Positions 16,883 to 25,235 of a stretch of DNA of 64,000 nucleotides are shown here, in pieces; within the stretch, counting starts at the first letter, position 1, and every line of letters starts with the position of its first letter. The position numbers were made by a program, and so were the translations under genes. The notes beneath the pieces are model-generated. The model was not told the origin of the DNA. It did no database searches and saw only the letters and a program-made list of their open reading frames with translations. The DNA is taken from assembly GCA_022820645.1 (NCBI GenBank), contig JAJEFD010000018.1, forward strand, positions 1 through 64,000, in the 5' to 3' direction. The DNA is from Dehalococcoidia bacterium (GTDB taxonomy: Bacteria > Chloroflexota > Dehalococcoidia > Lucifugimonadales > Australimonadaceae).

Positions 16883-17027
16883 CCCTCGCCTCCTCTGCTG
16901 CTGGTAGCAGCATTATCCAGCAAACGCACGCCGCCGCAACCTGCCGGGTGCAGTCGCTCCAGAGTGGAACCTGTTCTCCGTGCAGACTAGACTCGGTCAG
17001 CGGTGAGCACCAGAGGAGGCGCGGAGC

Positions 17028-18413
17028 ATGACCGATCCAGTTGTTGAACGTCTCGCCAGTTACGCAGCCAGCATCAGGTACGACAACCTGCCCGAGGAGG
17101 TTGTGCACCAGGTCAAGCGGCTCGTGATCGATTCGATGGGTTGTGGACTGGCGGCGAACGACGCCGATCCGGTGCGCGCGGCCCGCGACCTGGCTCGCGG
17201 GGTACACGGTTCGTCACCGGCCACACTGCTGGGGACAACCGAAACGACCACGCCGGATATGGCCGCTTTCGTGAACGGCACGATGGTGCGCTACCTGGAC
17301 TTCAACGACTCCTACAATGGCAAGGACATCGCCCACCCCTCCGACAACATACCCGCGGTACTTGCCGCCGCGGAGGCGCATGGAGCGTCGGGCCGGGAGC
17401 TCATCGCGGCTATCGCACTCACCTACGAGGTGCAGGCTGCCTGGGCAGACAGCTTCCACCTCGCGTCAGGCGGCGCGTGGGACCAGGCCGCGTACGCCGC
17501 CATCTCCGCGCCGCTCGGAGCGGGAAGCGTGATCGGCCTCACGGTGGAGCAGCTCGCGGAAGCGCTGCGCATCTCCGTGGTCAGCAGTATGACGCTCGGT
17601 GAGGCCCGGCGCGGGACCATCTCCCACTGGAAGGCTGCGGCAGTCCCGAACGCGGGCCGGAACGGCGTCTTCGCGGCCATGCTCGCCCGGCGCGGGATGA
17701 CGGGGCCGCCGGAGGTGTTCTCCGGTTCGCACGGGTTCTTCGCAGGGGTGACCAGCACCCCTGTCGAGCTGGAACCGCTCGCTCAAGAAGATGGCAACGA
17801 TCGCGCGTTCCGGCTCATGGAGTCGCGTTTCAAGCGATTCCCCGCAGGCTTCGTCTCCCAGACCGCGATCGAAGGCGCGATGGAGGCGCGGGACGCACTG
17901 GGCATCTCCGACGCTGGCAACATCGCCCACGTTCACATCAGGACGTTCGAGAGCGGCAAACGCATCATGGCCGGCGACCCCACTCGCTGGCGCCCCGAAA
18001 CGCGGGAGACCGCCGACCACAGCATCCCCTTCGTCGTTGCGTGCGCACTTCGGTTCGGCACGGTCGAGCCTGCGCACTTCGAGGACGACGTCCTGCGCGA
18101 TCCGGTGTTGCTGGGCTTGATGCAGCGCATCGAGGTCGTGCAGGACCCGGAATGCGACGCGGCCTGGCCTGAGGCCATCCTCAACATCCTGACGGTTCGT
18201 ACCTCGGACGGCCGCGAGCACACGGCGTCCGTTCCCTACTACACCGGGCACTTCAAGAAGCCCATGACCGACACCGACATCGAAGACAAGTTCCGGCGGC
18301 TCACGACCGGCCTGCTCGATGAGTCCCGCCAGCAGGCAGCCTTGGACCGCTTCTGGCATCTCAATGAGCAGACCGACCTCGGTCAAGTCATGGCAGCAAT
18401 GGCTATCGCGTAG
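17028..18413 (+). CDS. MmgE/PrpD family protein
   Basis: This is a 461-residue protein. The family layout is clear: LASYAASIRYDNLPEEVVHQ at the start, VNGTMVRYLDFNDSY, HPSDNIPAVLAAAEAHG (the DN motif near the active site) and WKAAAVPNAGRNGVFAAMLA. Known members are 2-methylcitrate dehydratase (PrpD) and cis-aconitate decarboxylase; many environmental paralogs dehydrate other tricarboxylates, so the substrate is open. GAGGAGG precedes the ATG. No prpB or prpC is nearby, which argues against the methylcitrate cycle. Confidence 0.88.
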   Translation: MTDPVVERLASYAASIRYDNLPEEVVHQVKRLVIDSMGCGLAANDADPVRAARDLARGVHGSSPATLLGTTETTTPDMAAFVNGTMVRYLDFNDSYNGKDIAHPSDNIPAVLAAAEAHGASGRELIAAIALTYEVQAAWADSFHLASGGAWDQAAYAAISAPLGAGSVIGLTVEQLAEALRISVVSSMTLGEARRGTISHWKAAAVPNAGRNGVFAAMLARRGMTGPPEVFSGSHGFFAGVTSTPVELEPLAQEDGNDRAFRLMESRFKRFPAGFVSQTAIEGAMEARDALGISDAGNIAHVHIRTFESGKRIMAGDPTRWRPETRETADHSIPFVVACALRFGTVEPAHFEDDVLRDPVLLGLMQRIEVVQDPECDAAWPEAILNILTVRTSDGREHTASVPYYTGHFKKPMTDTDIEDKFRRLTTGLLDESRQQAALDRFWHLNEQTDLGQVMAAMAIA

Positions 18414-18450
18414 GCATCACCAGGCACAGCACTTCGTCGTGCCGAGCGTC

Positions 18451-18456
18451 TATAAT
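18451..18456 (+). promoter_or_regulatory. Perfect -10 element of selD, leaderless start
   Basis: TATAAT ends six bases before the selD ATG at 18463, placing the transcription start on the start codon itself. No Shine-Dalgarno and no convincing -35 are present. Confidence 0.6.
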
Positions 18457-18462
18457 CACCGC

Positions 18463-19512
18463 ATGCAACAGCAAGAAGTACGCCTCACCAGTCTGGCCAC
18501 TTGCGCGGGTTGAGCCGGTAAGTTCAGCCCCGAGGACCTCGGCGAGGTCCTGAGCCACCTCCCCCACGTGCAGCACGACGACCTGCTCGTGGGGTTCGAC
18601 ACGAGCGACGACGCGGCCGTCTACCGCCTGACGGACGACCTGGCCGTAGTGCAGACGATCGACTTCTTCCCACCGATCGTCGACGACCCCTACGATTTCG
18701 GCGCTATCGCAGCGGTGAACGCCCTGAGCGACGTCTACGCGATGGGCGGGACGCCGCTCCTTGCACTGAACATCGTCTGCTTCCCCGAGGACCTGCCGAA
18801 GGAGGTGCTCGGGCGGATGCTGCTCGGCGGTATGGACGTTGCCAGAGAGGCGGGCATCGTCATCGCCGGCGGCCACACGGTGAAGGACCGCGAGCCGAAG
18901 TACGGGCTGTCGGTCACCGGCATCGTTCGGCCCGACCGCATCGTCACGAACGCAGCAGCAGCAGTTGGCGACGTCCTCGTGCTGACCAAGCCGCTCGGCT
19001 CCGGCATCATCACGACAGCGGCTAAGGCGGGTGTCACCGACGAAGCGACCATCGCGGGCGCCGTCGCGGCGATGCGCCAGCTGAATCGCGCGGGTGGCGA
19101 GGCAATGGTGGAGGCGGGGGTAAAGTCCGCGACCGACATCACCGGCTTCGGGCTGGCGGGCCATATGCTCGGCATGCTGAAGGCGAGCGGGACCGCCGGG
19201 AAGATCCGCTTCCCGGACATACCGCTGCTGCCGGGCGTCCGCGAACTCGCCGAGCGTGGCGTCGTGCCGGGTGGAACGCGGAACAACCTCGATGCGTTCG
19301 ATCCCGACATCGCCTGGGCCGATGGCATCACCGACGAGGAGAAGCTCATCTTCTGCGACGCGCAGACCTCGGGCGGCCTGCTCATGGCAGTGCCGTCGGC
19401 ATCGACTCATGGGGTGCTGCACGGCCTCGCCCGGCGCGGCGTGACGGGAGCCGTCATCGGGCGGGTCGTCGCTCAGGGAGAAGCGGCCAACACGATAGAG
19501 GTCGCGGCCTAG
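18463..19512 (+). CDS. selD: Selenophosphate synthase with selenocysteine (UGA at codon 17)
   Basis: Reading from ATG 18463 gives the start of SelD, and at 18511-18513 an in-frame TGA falls exactly where the catalytic Cys/Sec sits (C-A-G-U-A-G-K-F-S-P, with the essential Lys three residues later). Beyond it the frame continues unbroken for 332 residues with typical SelD segments: VGFDTSDDAAVY, TIDFFPPIVDDPYDFGAIAA (ATP/Mg Asp residues), AMGGTPLLALNIV, GGHTVKDREPKYGLSVTG and SATDITGFGLAGHML. A SECIS-like hairpin follows the TGA. The enzyme makes selenophosphate from selenide and ATP. It is first in an operon with senA and senB, where it fills the SenC role. Total 349 residues, normal for SelD. 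Confidence 0.92.
18533..18551 (+). promoter_or_regulatory. Bacterial SECIS-like hairpin in selD
   Basis: An eight-base-pair perfect stem (18533-18540 with 18544-18551) closes a GGC loop. The loop starts 27 bases after the UGA codon and begins with G. These agree with the described features of bacterial SECIS elements: short G-starting apical loop, stem of four or more pairs, and 16-37 bases from the UGA. Confidence 0.65.
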
Positions 19513-19531
19513 CGGTGGGGAGGTCGTCACC

Positions 19532-20842
19532 GTGAGCGCCTACGACCTGCCGCCCGCGCCGCCGCGCAGAACGAACGACCTCGTTGCTGAGGCGCTGGAC
19601 TCGGTCGAGACCGTCCTCGCACTGACCGCCGACCTGGACACTCGCGAGCAGCAAGGCCCGATGATCCCCATCGTGAACCCCGCGCTGTGGGAGGTCGGTC
19701 ACGTAGGGTGGTTCTTCGAGAAGTGGACGCTGCGCAACCTCTACGAAGCGCAGAGCATGGTGCCCCACTCGGACGCTCTCTACGACTCAGCGGCCATCGC
19801 GCACGACACGCGCTGGCGGTTGAGCTTCCCGACCTGGGAGGAGACCCGGGAGTTCGCGCTGAAGGTAGCCCGCGACGCGACCGGCCGCATCGAGCAGGGT
19901 GAGCCGGATGCGCTGGAGCAGTACTTCATCCAGCTTGCCACGATCCACACCGACATGCACGCCGAGGCATTCACGTATACGCGGCAGACGCTCGGCTTTC
20001 CAGAGCCGACGCTTCCGCCGACGGCGGCGCCGTCGCCGCAGCTCGATTTCGAGCCGCACGACGTGGCCGTTCCGGGCGGGACGTTCACGCTGGGCGCGGT
20101 CGAGGGCGAACTGCCGTTCGTGTTCGACAACGAGAAGTGGGGACACGAGGTCCACGTCGGGCCGTTCGCGATAGCGGCCACCGCGGTGAGCAACGGCGAG
20201 TTCCTGCGTTTCGTCGAGGCAGGCGGCTACCGCGACCGCTCGTGCTGGACGGACGAGGGCTGGTGGTGGAAGCAGGCGCTGGGCGCTGAGCACCCTGTCT
20301 ACTGGCGACGGGAGAGCGACGGCACATGGCTCGTACGGCGGTATGACGCCTGGGTCCCGATCGACCCGCACACCGCAATCATCCACGTGAACTGGCACGA
20401 GGCGACTGCGTACTGCATCTGGGCCGGGAGACGATTGCCGACGGAGGCCGAGTGGGAGCTGGCGGCAGCGGGCGGCGCGGACGGCTCTCCGAAGCGCCAT
20501 TATCCCTGGGGCGACGAGCCGCCGACACCCGAGCGCGCGAACCTCGACTTCCGGGGCCGGGGCACAGTCGACGTGCGCGCGCTCCCGGCTGGAGACACGC
20601 CCTCGGGGTGCCGGCAGATGGTCGGCAACGCGTGGGAGTGGACAGCGACAGAGTTCGGGCCGTACCCCGGGTTCGTGGCCGACCCATACAAGGAGTACTC
20701 AGAACCGTGGTTCAGCGGTCATAGGGTGCTCCGCGGCGGGGCGTGGAGCACCCGCAGCCGCCTCATCCGCAACACCTGGCGCAATTTCTATACGCCCGAC
20801 CGGCGCGACGTGATGTGCGGTTTCCGCACGTGCGCGGCGTGA
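19532..20842 (+). CDS. senA: Selenoneine synthase SenA (EgtB-like nonheme iron enzyme)
   Basis: This is a 436-residue protein. The N-terminal DinB-like domain carries the three iron ligands: His57 (EVGHVGWFFEKW) and His139/His143 in HTDMHAE. The C-terminal formylglycine-enzyme/sulfatase-modifying fold has VNWHEATAYCIWAGRRLPTE, GNAWEWTATEFG, RGGAWSTRSRLIRNTWRNFY and a CGFRTC end. EgtB enzymes couple hercynine to a thiol; the close relative SenA couples it to a selenosugar. Assignment to SenA rather than EgtB rests on its place between selD and senB. GTG start with GGGGAGG upstream, 19 bases after selD. Confidence 0.88.
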   Translation: MSAYDLPPAPPRRTNDLVAEALDSVETVLALTADLDTREQQGPMIPIVNPALWEVGHVGWFFEKWTLRNLYEAQSMVPHSDALYDSAAIAHDTRWRLSFPTWEETREFALKVARDATGRIEQGEPDALEQYFIQLATIHTDMHAEAFTYTRQTLGFPEPTLPPTAAPSPQLDFEPHDVAVPGGTFTLGAVEGELPFVFDNEKWGHEVHVGPFAIAATAVSNGEFLRFVEAGGYRDRSCWTDEGWWWKQALGAEHPVYWRRESDGTWLVRRYDAWVPIDPHTAIIHVNWHEATAYCIWAGRRLPTEAEWELAAAGGADGSPKRHYPWGDEPPTPERANLDFRGRGTVDVRALPAGDTPSGCRQMVGNAWEWTATEFGPYPGFVADPYKEYSEPWFSGHRVLRGGAWSTRSRLIRNTWRNFYTPDRRDVMCGFRTCAA

Positions 20843-20861
20843 TCGCCCGGAGGTAGCACTC

Positions 20862-21824
20862 GTGCATATCGGCCTCGTGACGCCCGCCCCGCCGTACAGC
20901 CGGAATGGCAATCGCGTCACGGCGAACCGCTGGGCAGGGATCCTTCGGAGCCTGGGCCACCGGGTCACGATCAGCCTGGACTACGATGGGCAGGACTTCG
21001 ACCTGCTGGTGGCCATCCACGCACTGCGGAGCGCGGGGGCTGTCGCAGCGTTCAAGGCGCGCCGACCGGACAGCCCCGTCGTCGTGCTCCTCGCGGGCAC
21101 CGACGTCTACGGCCCGCTCTACGAGGAGGGCGGCGGCCCCGTCCTCGATGCGGCGGAGCGCCTTGTCACACTCCAGCGCCTCGCCGTCGACGAGCTGAGG
21201 GAGGAGCACAAGGGCAAGGTGCGGACCATCGTCCAGTCGGCCAGGCCAACGCCCACGTCCGGCCCTTCGCCGAATGCGCGCCACTTCGACGTGAGCGTCG
21301 TGGGGCACCTGAGGCCGGTCAAGGATCCGTTCCTTACGGCTGACGCTACGAGGCGGCTCCCGCGAGAGTCGCGCATCCGCGTGCTGCAACTCGGCGATTC
21401 GATGGGCCCGGCCATGACCCGCCGTGCCAACGCGCTCTCGGCGAACCACCCACGGTATACCTGGCTGCACGGCCTGCCCGCGTGGCGCGCCCGCCGGCTG
21501 CTCAAACGATCGCGCGTGATGGTGATCTCGTCGCTCTCGGAAGGCGGGGCCAACGTAGTCTCGGAAGCGGCGGTCGACGGGGTCCCGATACTGGCGTCGC
21601 GGATGCCCGGCAACGTGGGGTTGCTGGGCGACGACTACCCCGGATACTTCCCCGTGGGCGACAGTTCCGAGCTGCGGCGACTGCTGCTCTGCTGCGAGAG
21701 CGATCCCACCTTCCTTGCCTGCCTTCGAGAAGCCGAGGCGCCGCTGCGTTCGCTCATCGACCCCCAGCACGAGTGCGCCGACTGGGCAGCACTCCTCGAC
21801 GAGGTCGCCCCGGACGGCAACTAG
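20862..21824 (+). CDS. senB: Selenosugar synthase SenB (glycosyltransferase-like)
   Basis: This is a 320-residue GT4-type fold. The N-terminus has VTPAPPYSRNGNRVTANRWA (glycosyltransferase glycine/asparagine loop), then DLLVAIHALRSAGAV, LLAGTDVYGPLY and VTLQRLAVDELR, which are the conserved segments of SenB. The C-terminal half has VVGHLRPVKDPFL and SSLSEGGANVVSEAAVDGVP (nucleotide-sugar Glu). SenB joins selenophosphate with a UDP-sugar to form a selenosugar, the selenium donor for SenA. GTG start with CGGAGG upstream, 19 bases after senA. Its stop overlaps the end of the convergent permease gene by four bases. Confidence 0.9.
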   Translation: MHIGLVTPAPPYSRNGNRVTANRWAGILRSLGHRVTISLDYDGQDFDLLVAIHALRSAGAVAAFKARRPDSPVVVLLAGTDVYGPLYEEGGGPVLDAAERLVTLQRLAVDELREEHKGKVRTIVQSARPTPTSGPSPNARHFDVSVVGHLRPVKDPFLTADATRRLPRESRIRVLQLGDSMGPAMTRRANALSANHPRYTWLHGLPAWRARRLLKRSRVMVISSLSEGGANVVSEAAVDGVPILASRMPGNVGLLGDDYPGYFPVGDSSELRRLLLCCESDPTFLACLREAEAPLRSLIDPQHECADWAALLDEVAPDGN

Positions 21825-22696
21825 CGCGCCAGTCGGCGCATCGCCGCCGACACGAGATCGACGCCCAGCACCAGCAGCAGGTACCAGATGAGGAGCAAGG
21901 TCACGGTGGTGTAGTGGAAATGGCTCAGGGCGATGCGGAACTCCATGCCGAGGCCGCCCGCCGCAACGAGTCCAACGACGATGGTCGTCCGTATGATGAC
22001 CTCCCAGCGGTAGAAGAGGTAGGTGATGAAGCGCGGCAGCGCCGCGGGGAGGATGGCGTAGGCGATGACCTGGAACCAGCCCGCGCCGGACGTCCTGAGG
22101 GCGCGCGCCGGGCGGGTGTCGAGGCCCTCGACGACCTCCGCTGAGAGCTTGCCGAGGATGCCGAAGTTGTGGATGGCGAGCGCCAGCGCTCCGGGAATGA
22201 TGCCGGGCGCGAAGATGAAAACGAGGAGCATCGCCCATATCAGCTCGGGTACCGAGCGGCTCAGCGCATAAAAGAGGCGAACTATCCCGAGCCAGGCCGT
22301 CCAGAACGGGCTCCGGTACGGGGCCAGCTCGCCCGCCATGACGTTGCGGGCCGCGAACATGAAGGTCAGCAGGGCACCGACGGCGGCCAGCCCCGCTGCG
22401 AGGACGCTCATGGCGAGCGTGGACAGCGCCAGCCGCCCGGCCTCGGCCCACGCTTCGCCTTCCAGGTAGGCAGGCGTGGTCTCGCGGCCAACGCCGGCGA
22501 GGTCGCCGAGGAACGACGACGCCCGCGAAACCGTCTCCCCGGAGAAGAAGCCGTGGCTCGGCCACGACTGCCCGAAGATGAGGTACGTCCACGAAGTGAG
22601 GATGAGGACGACCATCACAAGGACGGAGCCTGAGAGGAAGGTCAGCCTCGGAGGCGTGCGCCCAGTGGTGTAAGCGCTGGTCGGTGTCGAGCTCAC
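21821..22696 (-). CDS. PhnE-like ABC permease 2 of putative selenium importer
   Basis: This is a 291-residue membrane protein with about six transmembrane segments and the ABC permease EAA-loop pattern VVEGLDTRPARALRTSGAGW. The PhnE-type segments LSRSVPELIWAMLLVFIFAPG and ALAIHNFGILGKLSAEVVEG are clear. The GTG at 22696 overlaps the stop of the preceding permease (GTGA), giving translational coupling; the longer open frame upstream is not protein-like. It is last of four genes (binding protein, ATPase, two permeases). Confidence 0.85.
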   Translation of the reverse strand: MSSTPTSAYTTGRTPPRLTFLSGSVLVMVVLILTSWTYLIFGQSWPSHGFFSGETVSRASSFLGDLAGVGRETTPAYLEGEAWAEAGRLALSTLAMSVLAAGLAAVGALLTFMFAARNVMAGELAPYRSPFWTAWLGIVRLFYALSRSVPELIWAMLLVFIFAPGIIPGALALAIHNFGILGKLSAEVVEGLDTRPARALRTSGAGWFQVIAYAILPAALPRFITYLFYRWEVIIRTTIVVGLVAAGGLGMEFRIALSHFHYTTVTLLLIWYLLLVLGVDLVSAAMRRLAR

Positions 22697-23508
22697 GGCG
22701 CGAGCCTCCGTCGCACCTGGGAGCTCCAGAGGTCCACGAGCACAACCATGGCCACCAGGACCCAGAGGAACGTCCAGACGCGGGAGTAGGCGAGGTCTGC
22801 GAGGGCGATCTGCACCTGGAATCCCAGCCCCCCGAGCCCGACCCAGCCGAGCACGGCTGCCGACCGGATGCCGCATTCCAGCCTGTAGAACGTGTAGGAG
22901 ACCATGTCCGGGAGCGCCATCGGCAGGCGTCCGAACAGAAACACCCTCCACTCGGACGCGCCGGAGCGCCGGAGTGCGTCGAGCGGGGCCTGCGGCACGT
23001 CCTGCAACAGCTCGGAGTAGATGCGGCCCAGGATGCCTCCGTAGGGGATGCCGAGCGCCAGCACGGCGGCCATCGGCGAGAGGCCAATCGCGGCAACGAA
23101 CAGGAGCGCCCAGACGAGTTCATGGATGGCACGAAAGAAGGCGAGGGTGCCTCGCGCGACGCCCACCTGCGTGACGGTCCCTGCTCGCGATCGAGCCAAC
23201 GTTCCAGAGGCAATCACACCCAACGGGATGCCGATGAGCAGGGCGACCGTCAGCCCAGCGACCGCATAGACCGCCGTCTGCCACGCGGCAGCCGCCGCTG
23301 TGCCAAGCAGGTCCGGCGAGAGGTCGGGCCGGACGAACGCACCGAGCGTTTCGCCGATCGCGCTCACTCCGCGCGGCTTGAAGACGCCGTCGGTCCAGTC
23401 GATCCCAAGGAGGCTCAGCGCGAATGCGCCGAGGAGGATGAGGGTGATGGCTCTCCGGCTCTCGATCGCTCGAGGACGCCCCGGGGATGCGGGGGTCTCA
23501 GACCTCAC
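22693..23508 (-). CDS. PhnE-like ABC permease 1 of putative selenium importer
   Basis: This is a 271-residue membrane protein with five or six transmembrane segments. PhnE-type motifs: FFRAIHELVWALLFVAAIG, ALGIPYGGILGRIYSELLQD, and an EAA-like ALRRSGASEWRVFLFGRLP. The GTG at 23508 overlaps the end of the ATPase gene by 11 bases. Two different permeases instead of one homodimeric PhnE imply a heterodimeric channel. Confidence 0.85.
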   Translation of the reverse strand: MRSETPASPGRPRAIESRRAITLILLGAFALSLLGIDWTDGVFKPRGVSAIGETLGAFVRPDLSPDLLGTAAAAAWQTAVYAVAGLTVALLIGIPLGVIASGTLARSRAGTVTQVGVARGTLAFFRAIHELVWALLFVAAIGLSPMAAVLALGIPYGGILGRIYSELLQDVPQAPLDALRRSGASEWRVFLFGRLPMALPDMVSYTFYRLECGIRSAAVLGWVGLGGLGFQVQIALADLAYSRVWTFLWVLVAMVVLVDLWSSQVRRRLAP

Positions 23509-24307
23509 TCCGCAGCCCTTCGATCTCGTACAGGTCTTCGAGCATGTGGTCGCGGATGCTGAACGCCGGTATGTCGAACTGCACGACGCCGTTCCGCAGC
23601 CCCACGATACGGTCGAAGAACTCACGCGCCAGGTCGACCGAGTGGATGCTGGCCACGAGCGTTTCGCCCTGCTCCTCGGTGACGTCGGTGAGCAGGCGCA
23701 CCACTTCCCTCGCCCGTGCGGGGTCGAGGGAAGCCACGGGCTCGTCCGCGAGGACTATGCTGGGGCGCTGGACGAGGACGCGGGCTATCGCGACCCGCTG
23801 CTGCTCGCCTCCGGAGAGGCGTCCGGCGCGCTGGTGCGCGAGGTGCGTGACGCCAACCCGGTCGAGGGCGTCGAACGCCAGACGTTGCTCCCGGGGCCAC
23901 ACCAGCGAGAGCAGCGACCTGCCGAAACTCCACTCGCCGAGCCGTCCGACCAGCACGTTGTGCAGCACCGACAGATTGGGTACGAGGTCGAACTGTTGGG
24001 CGATCATGCCGACGAGCCGGGCGAGCTCGCGGCCGGGCCGGAGCCCAGCTACGTCCCTTCCCCACAGCTCGACGAGCCCCGTGGATGGCGCGGTTGCTCC
24101 CGCTATGAGGCGCAGGAGCGTCGTCTTGCCCGCGCCGCTCTGCCCGATGATCGCCACCCGGGTGCCGCGCTCGACGGCGAACTCCATCGGCGCCAGCACG
24201 GTCGTTTGGCCGTAGCGCATCGAGGCGCCGTCGAAGCGGACGGCAGGGACCGCCGTCGCTGCGAGGGACGTCTCGCTACTCGATAATGCCGAATTCGCGC
24301 GCAGCAT
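23498..24307 (-). CDS. PhnC-like ABC ATPase of putative selenium importer
   Basis: This is a 269-residue ATPase. Walker A is GQSGAGKTTLLRLIAG, the Q-loop region is GMIAQQFDLVPNLSVLHN, the signature is RLSGGEQQRVAIARVL, Walker B is PSIVLADEPVASLDP and the switch His is in LVASIHSVDLA. The order and wording are those of PhnC. The start is uncertain: ATG 24307 overlaps the end of the binding-protein gene by 32 bases and has no well-spaced ribosome site. Confidence 0.85.
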   Translation of the reverse strand: MLRANSALSSSETSLAATAVPAVRFDGASMRYGQTTVLAPMEFAVERGTRVAIIGQSGAGKTTLLRLIAGATAPSTGLVELWGRDVAGLRPGRELARLVGMIAQQFDLVPNLSVLHNVLVGRLGEWSFGRSLLSLVWPREQRLAFDALDRVGVTHLAHQRAGRLSGGEQQRVAIARVLVQRPSIVLADEPVASLDPARAREVVRLLTDVTEEQGETLVASIHSVDLAREFFDRIVGLRNGVVQFDIPAFSIRDHMLEDLYEIEGLRSEV

Positions 24308-25145
24308 CCTCAATCGCCTGGTACCTGTCGTTGCTCGTGCGAACGAACCGTTCGCCGTTGAAGGATTCGGCAATCTCCTTCGCCTGCCCGCCCCGGTCAA
24401 CGTCGACGGTGAGCAGCGCTTCGGTGATGTTATCCAACGCGTCCTCGCCGAACTCCTCGCCGATCGAGGGATGCGCCACCCAGTGGTAGTTAACGTACGC
24501 CGGCGTTCGGTAGAACACGTCGACCTTGGACGTGTCGATCTCGCCGTTCGCGACGCGTCTCTCCCAAACGGCCTCGCTGAGCGCGCCGGCGTCAAACGAG
24601 CCAGCCTCCACGAGCTTCCATGTCGTGTCGTGTGAACCGCTGAAGCTGATAGCGGCGAGCTCCGTCTCCGTGTCGACTCCCGCCTGGCTCAGGTAGTAGC
24701 GGGGCATCAGGTGCCCGGAGGTGGAGCTTTCGGAGCCGAACGTCACCGTCTTGCCGCGCAGGTCCTCGAGGCTGCTGATGCCCGAGCCGGGCGCCGCGAC
24801 GAAGACGGAATGGAACTCGCCGTCGCGCGGGCGGTGCGCGATCGCGTCGGCCTCGGGGACGGCGATCCGCGCCTGCACGCCGGTGACTGCGCCGTACCAC
24901 ACGAGATGGACGTCGCCCTGCTTGAAGGAGGTGACGACGGCGGCGTAGTCCGCCTGCGGCACGTAGCGGACTTTCATGCCTGTCTCCTCGGAGAGGTACT
25001 CGGCCAGATTGTTGAAACGCGCTTCCAACAGGCTCACGTCCTGATCGGGGATGCCGGCGATAAGCAGCTCCGGCTCTTCTTCACTCGAACATCCAACCAG
25101 CGCTGCCAGCATGACAGCAGCTATCACTATGACGATCTTTCGCAT
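24276..25145 (-). CDS. PhnD-like binding lipoprotein, putative selenium-oxyanion importer
   Basis: This is a 289-residue lipoprotein precursor. The signal peptide ends in the lipobox LVGC (Cys19), so it is anchored to the outer face of the membrane. The PhnD fold is evident: QADYAAVVTSFKQGDVHLVW, DLRGKTVTFGSESSTSGHLM with the STSG anion-binding loop, and DAGALSEAVWERR. Phosphonate, phosphite and phosphate binders share this fold, and a PhnD-like clade found beside selD has been annotated as putative selenate transporters (from memory). Position between senB and egtD supports selenium as cargo; phosphonate cannot be excluded and no C-P lyase gene is present here. GGAG precedes the ATG. Confidence 0.82.
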   Translation of the reverse strand: MRKIVIVIAAVMLAALVGCSSEEEPELLIAGIPDQDVSLLEARFNNLAEYLSEETGMKVRYVPQADYAAVVTSFKQGDVHLVWYGAVTGVQARIAVPEADAIAHRPRDGEFHSVFVAAPGSGISSLEDLRGKTVTFGSESSTSGHLMPRYYLSQAGVDTETELAAISFSGSHDTTWKLVEAGSFDAGALSEAVWERRVANGEIDTSKVDVFYRTPAYVNYHWVAHPSIGEEFGEDALDNITEALLTVDVDRGGQAKEIAESFNGERFVRTSNDRYQAIEDAAREFGIIE

Positions 25146-25179
25146 AACTCTCCATGAACCTCAAAGTGGGGATGCGGCT

Positions 25180-25229
25180 ATGATACCGTCTCGTGATGGT
25201 TGGCACTATGAACGATTACAAACTATCAT
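25180..25229. promoter_or_regulatory. Divergent promoters between transporter and lysR
   Basis: Rightward: TTGGCA (25200-25205), 18-base spacer, TATCAT (25224-25229), then six bases to the lysR ATG, so leaderless. Leftward: TATCAT on the minus strand (25185-25180), 35 bases before the binding-protein ATG, with no clear -35. A LysR operator is expected in this 90-base gap, but no convincing T-N11-A palindrome stands out. Confidence 0.5.
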
Positions 25230-25235
25230 CGAACG

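Noticed and set aside
15611-16990. Long rightward open frame opposite the LigJ-like gene
   Set aside because: The composition is Arg/Val/His shadow sequence; the minus-strand amidohydrolase has full motifs and a ribosome site.
18511-18513. TGA near the start of selD read as a stop, making selD a pseudogene or starting at 18568
   Set aside because: It sits exactly at the catalytic Cys/Sec position, the reading frame is intact on both sides, and a SECIS-like hairpin follows.
19532-20842. Annotation as EgtB (ergothioneine sulfoxide synthase)
   Set aside because: Possible on family alone, but its operon with selD and a SenB-type protein favours SenA.
20763-23213. 816-codon open frame on the minus strand across senA-senB and the permeases
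   Set aside because: It is antisense to recognised genes, rich in Arg/Pro/Ala as expected from GC-rich shadows, and has no motif.
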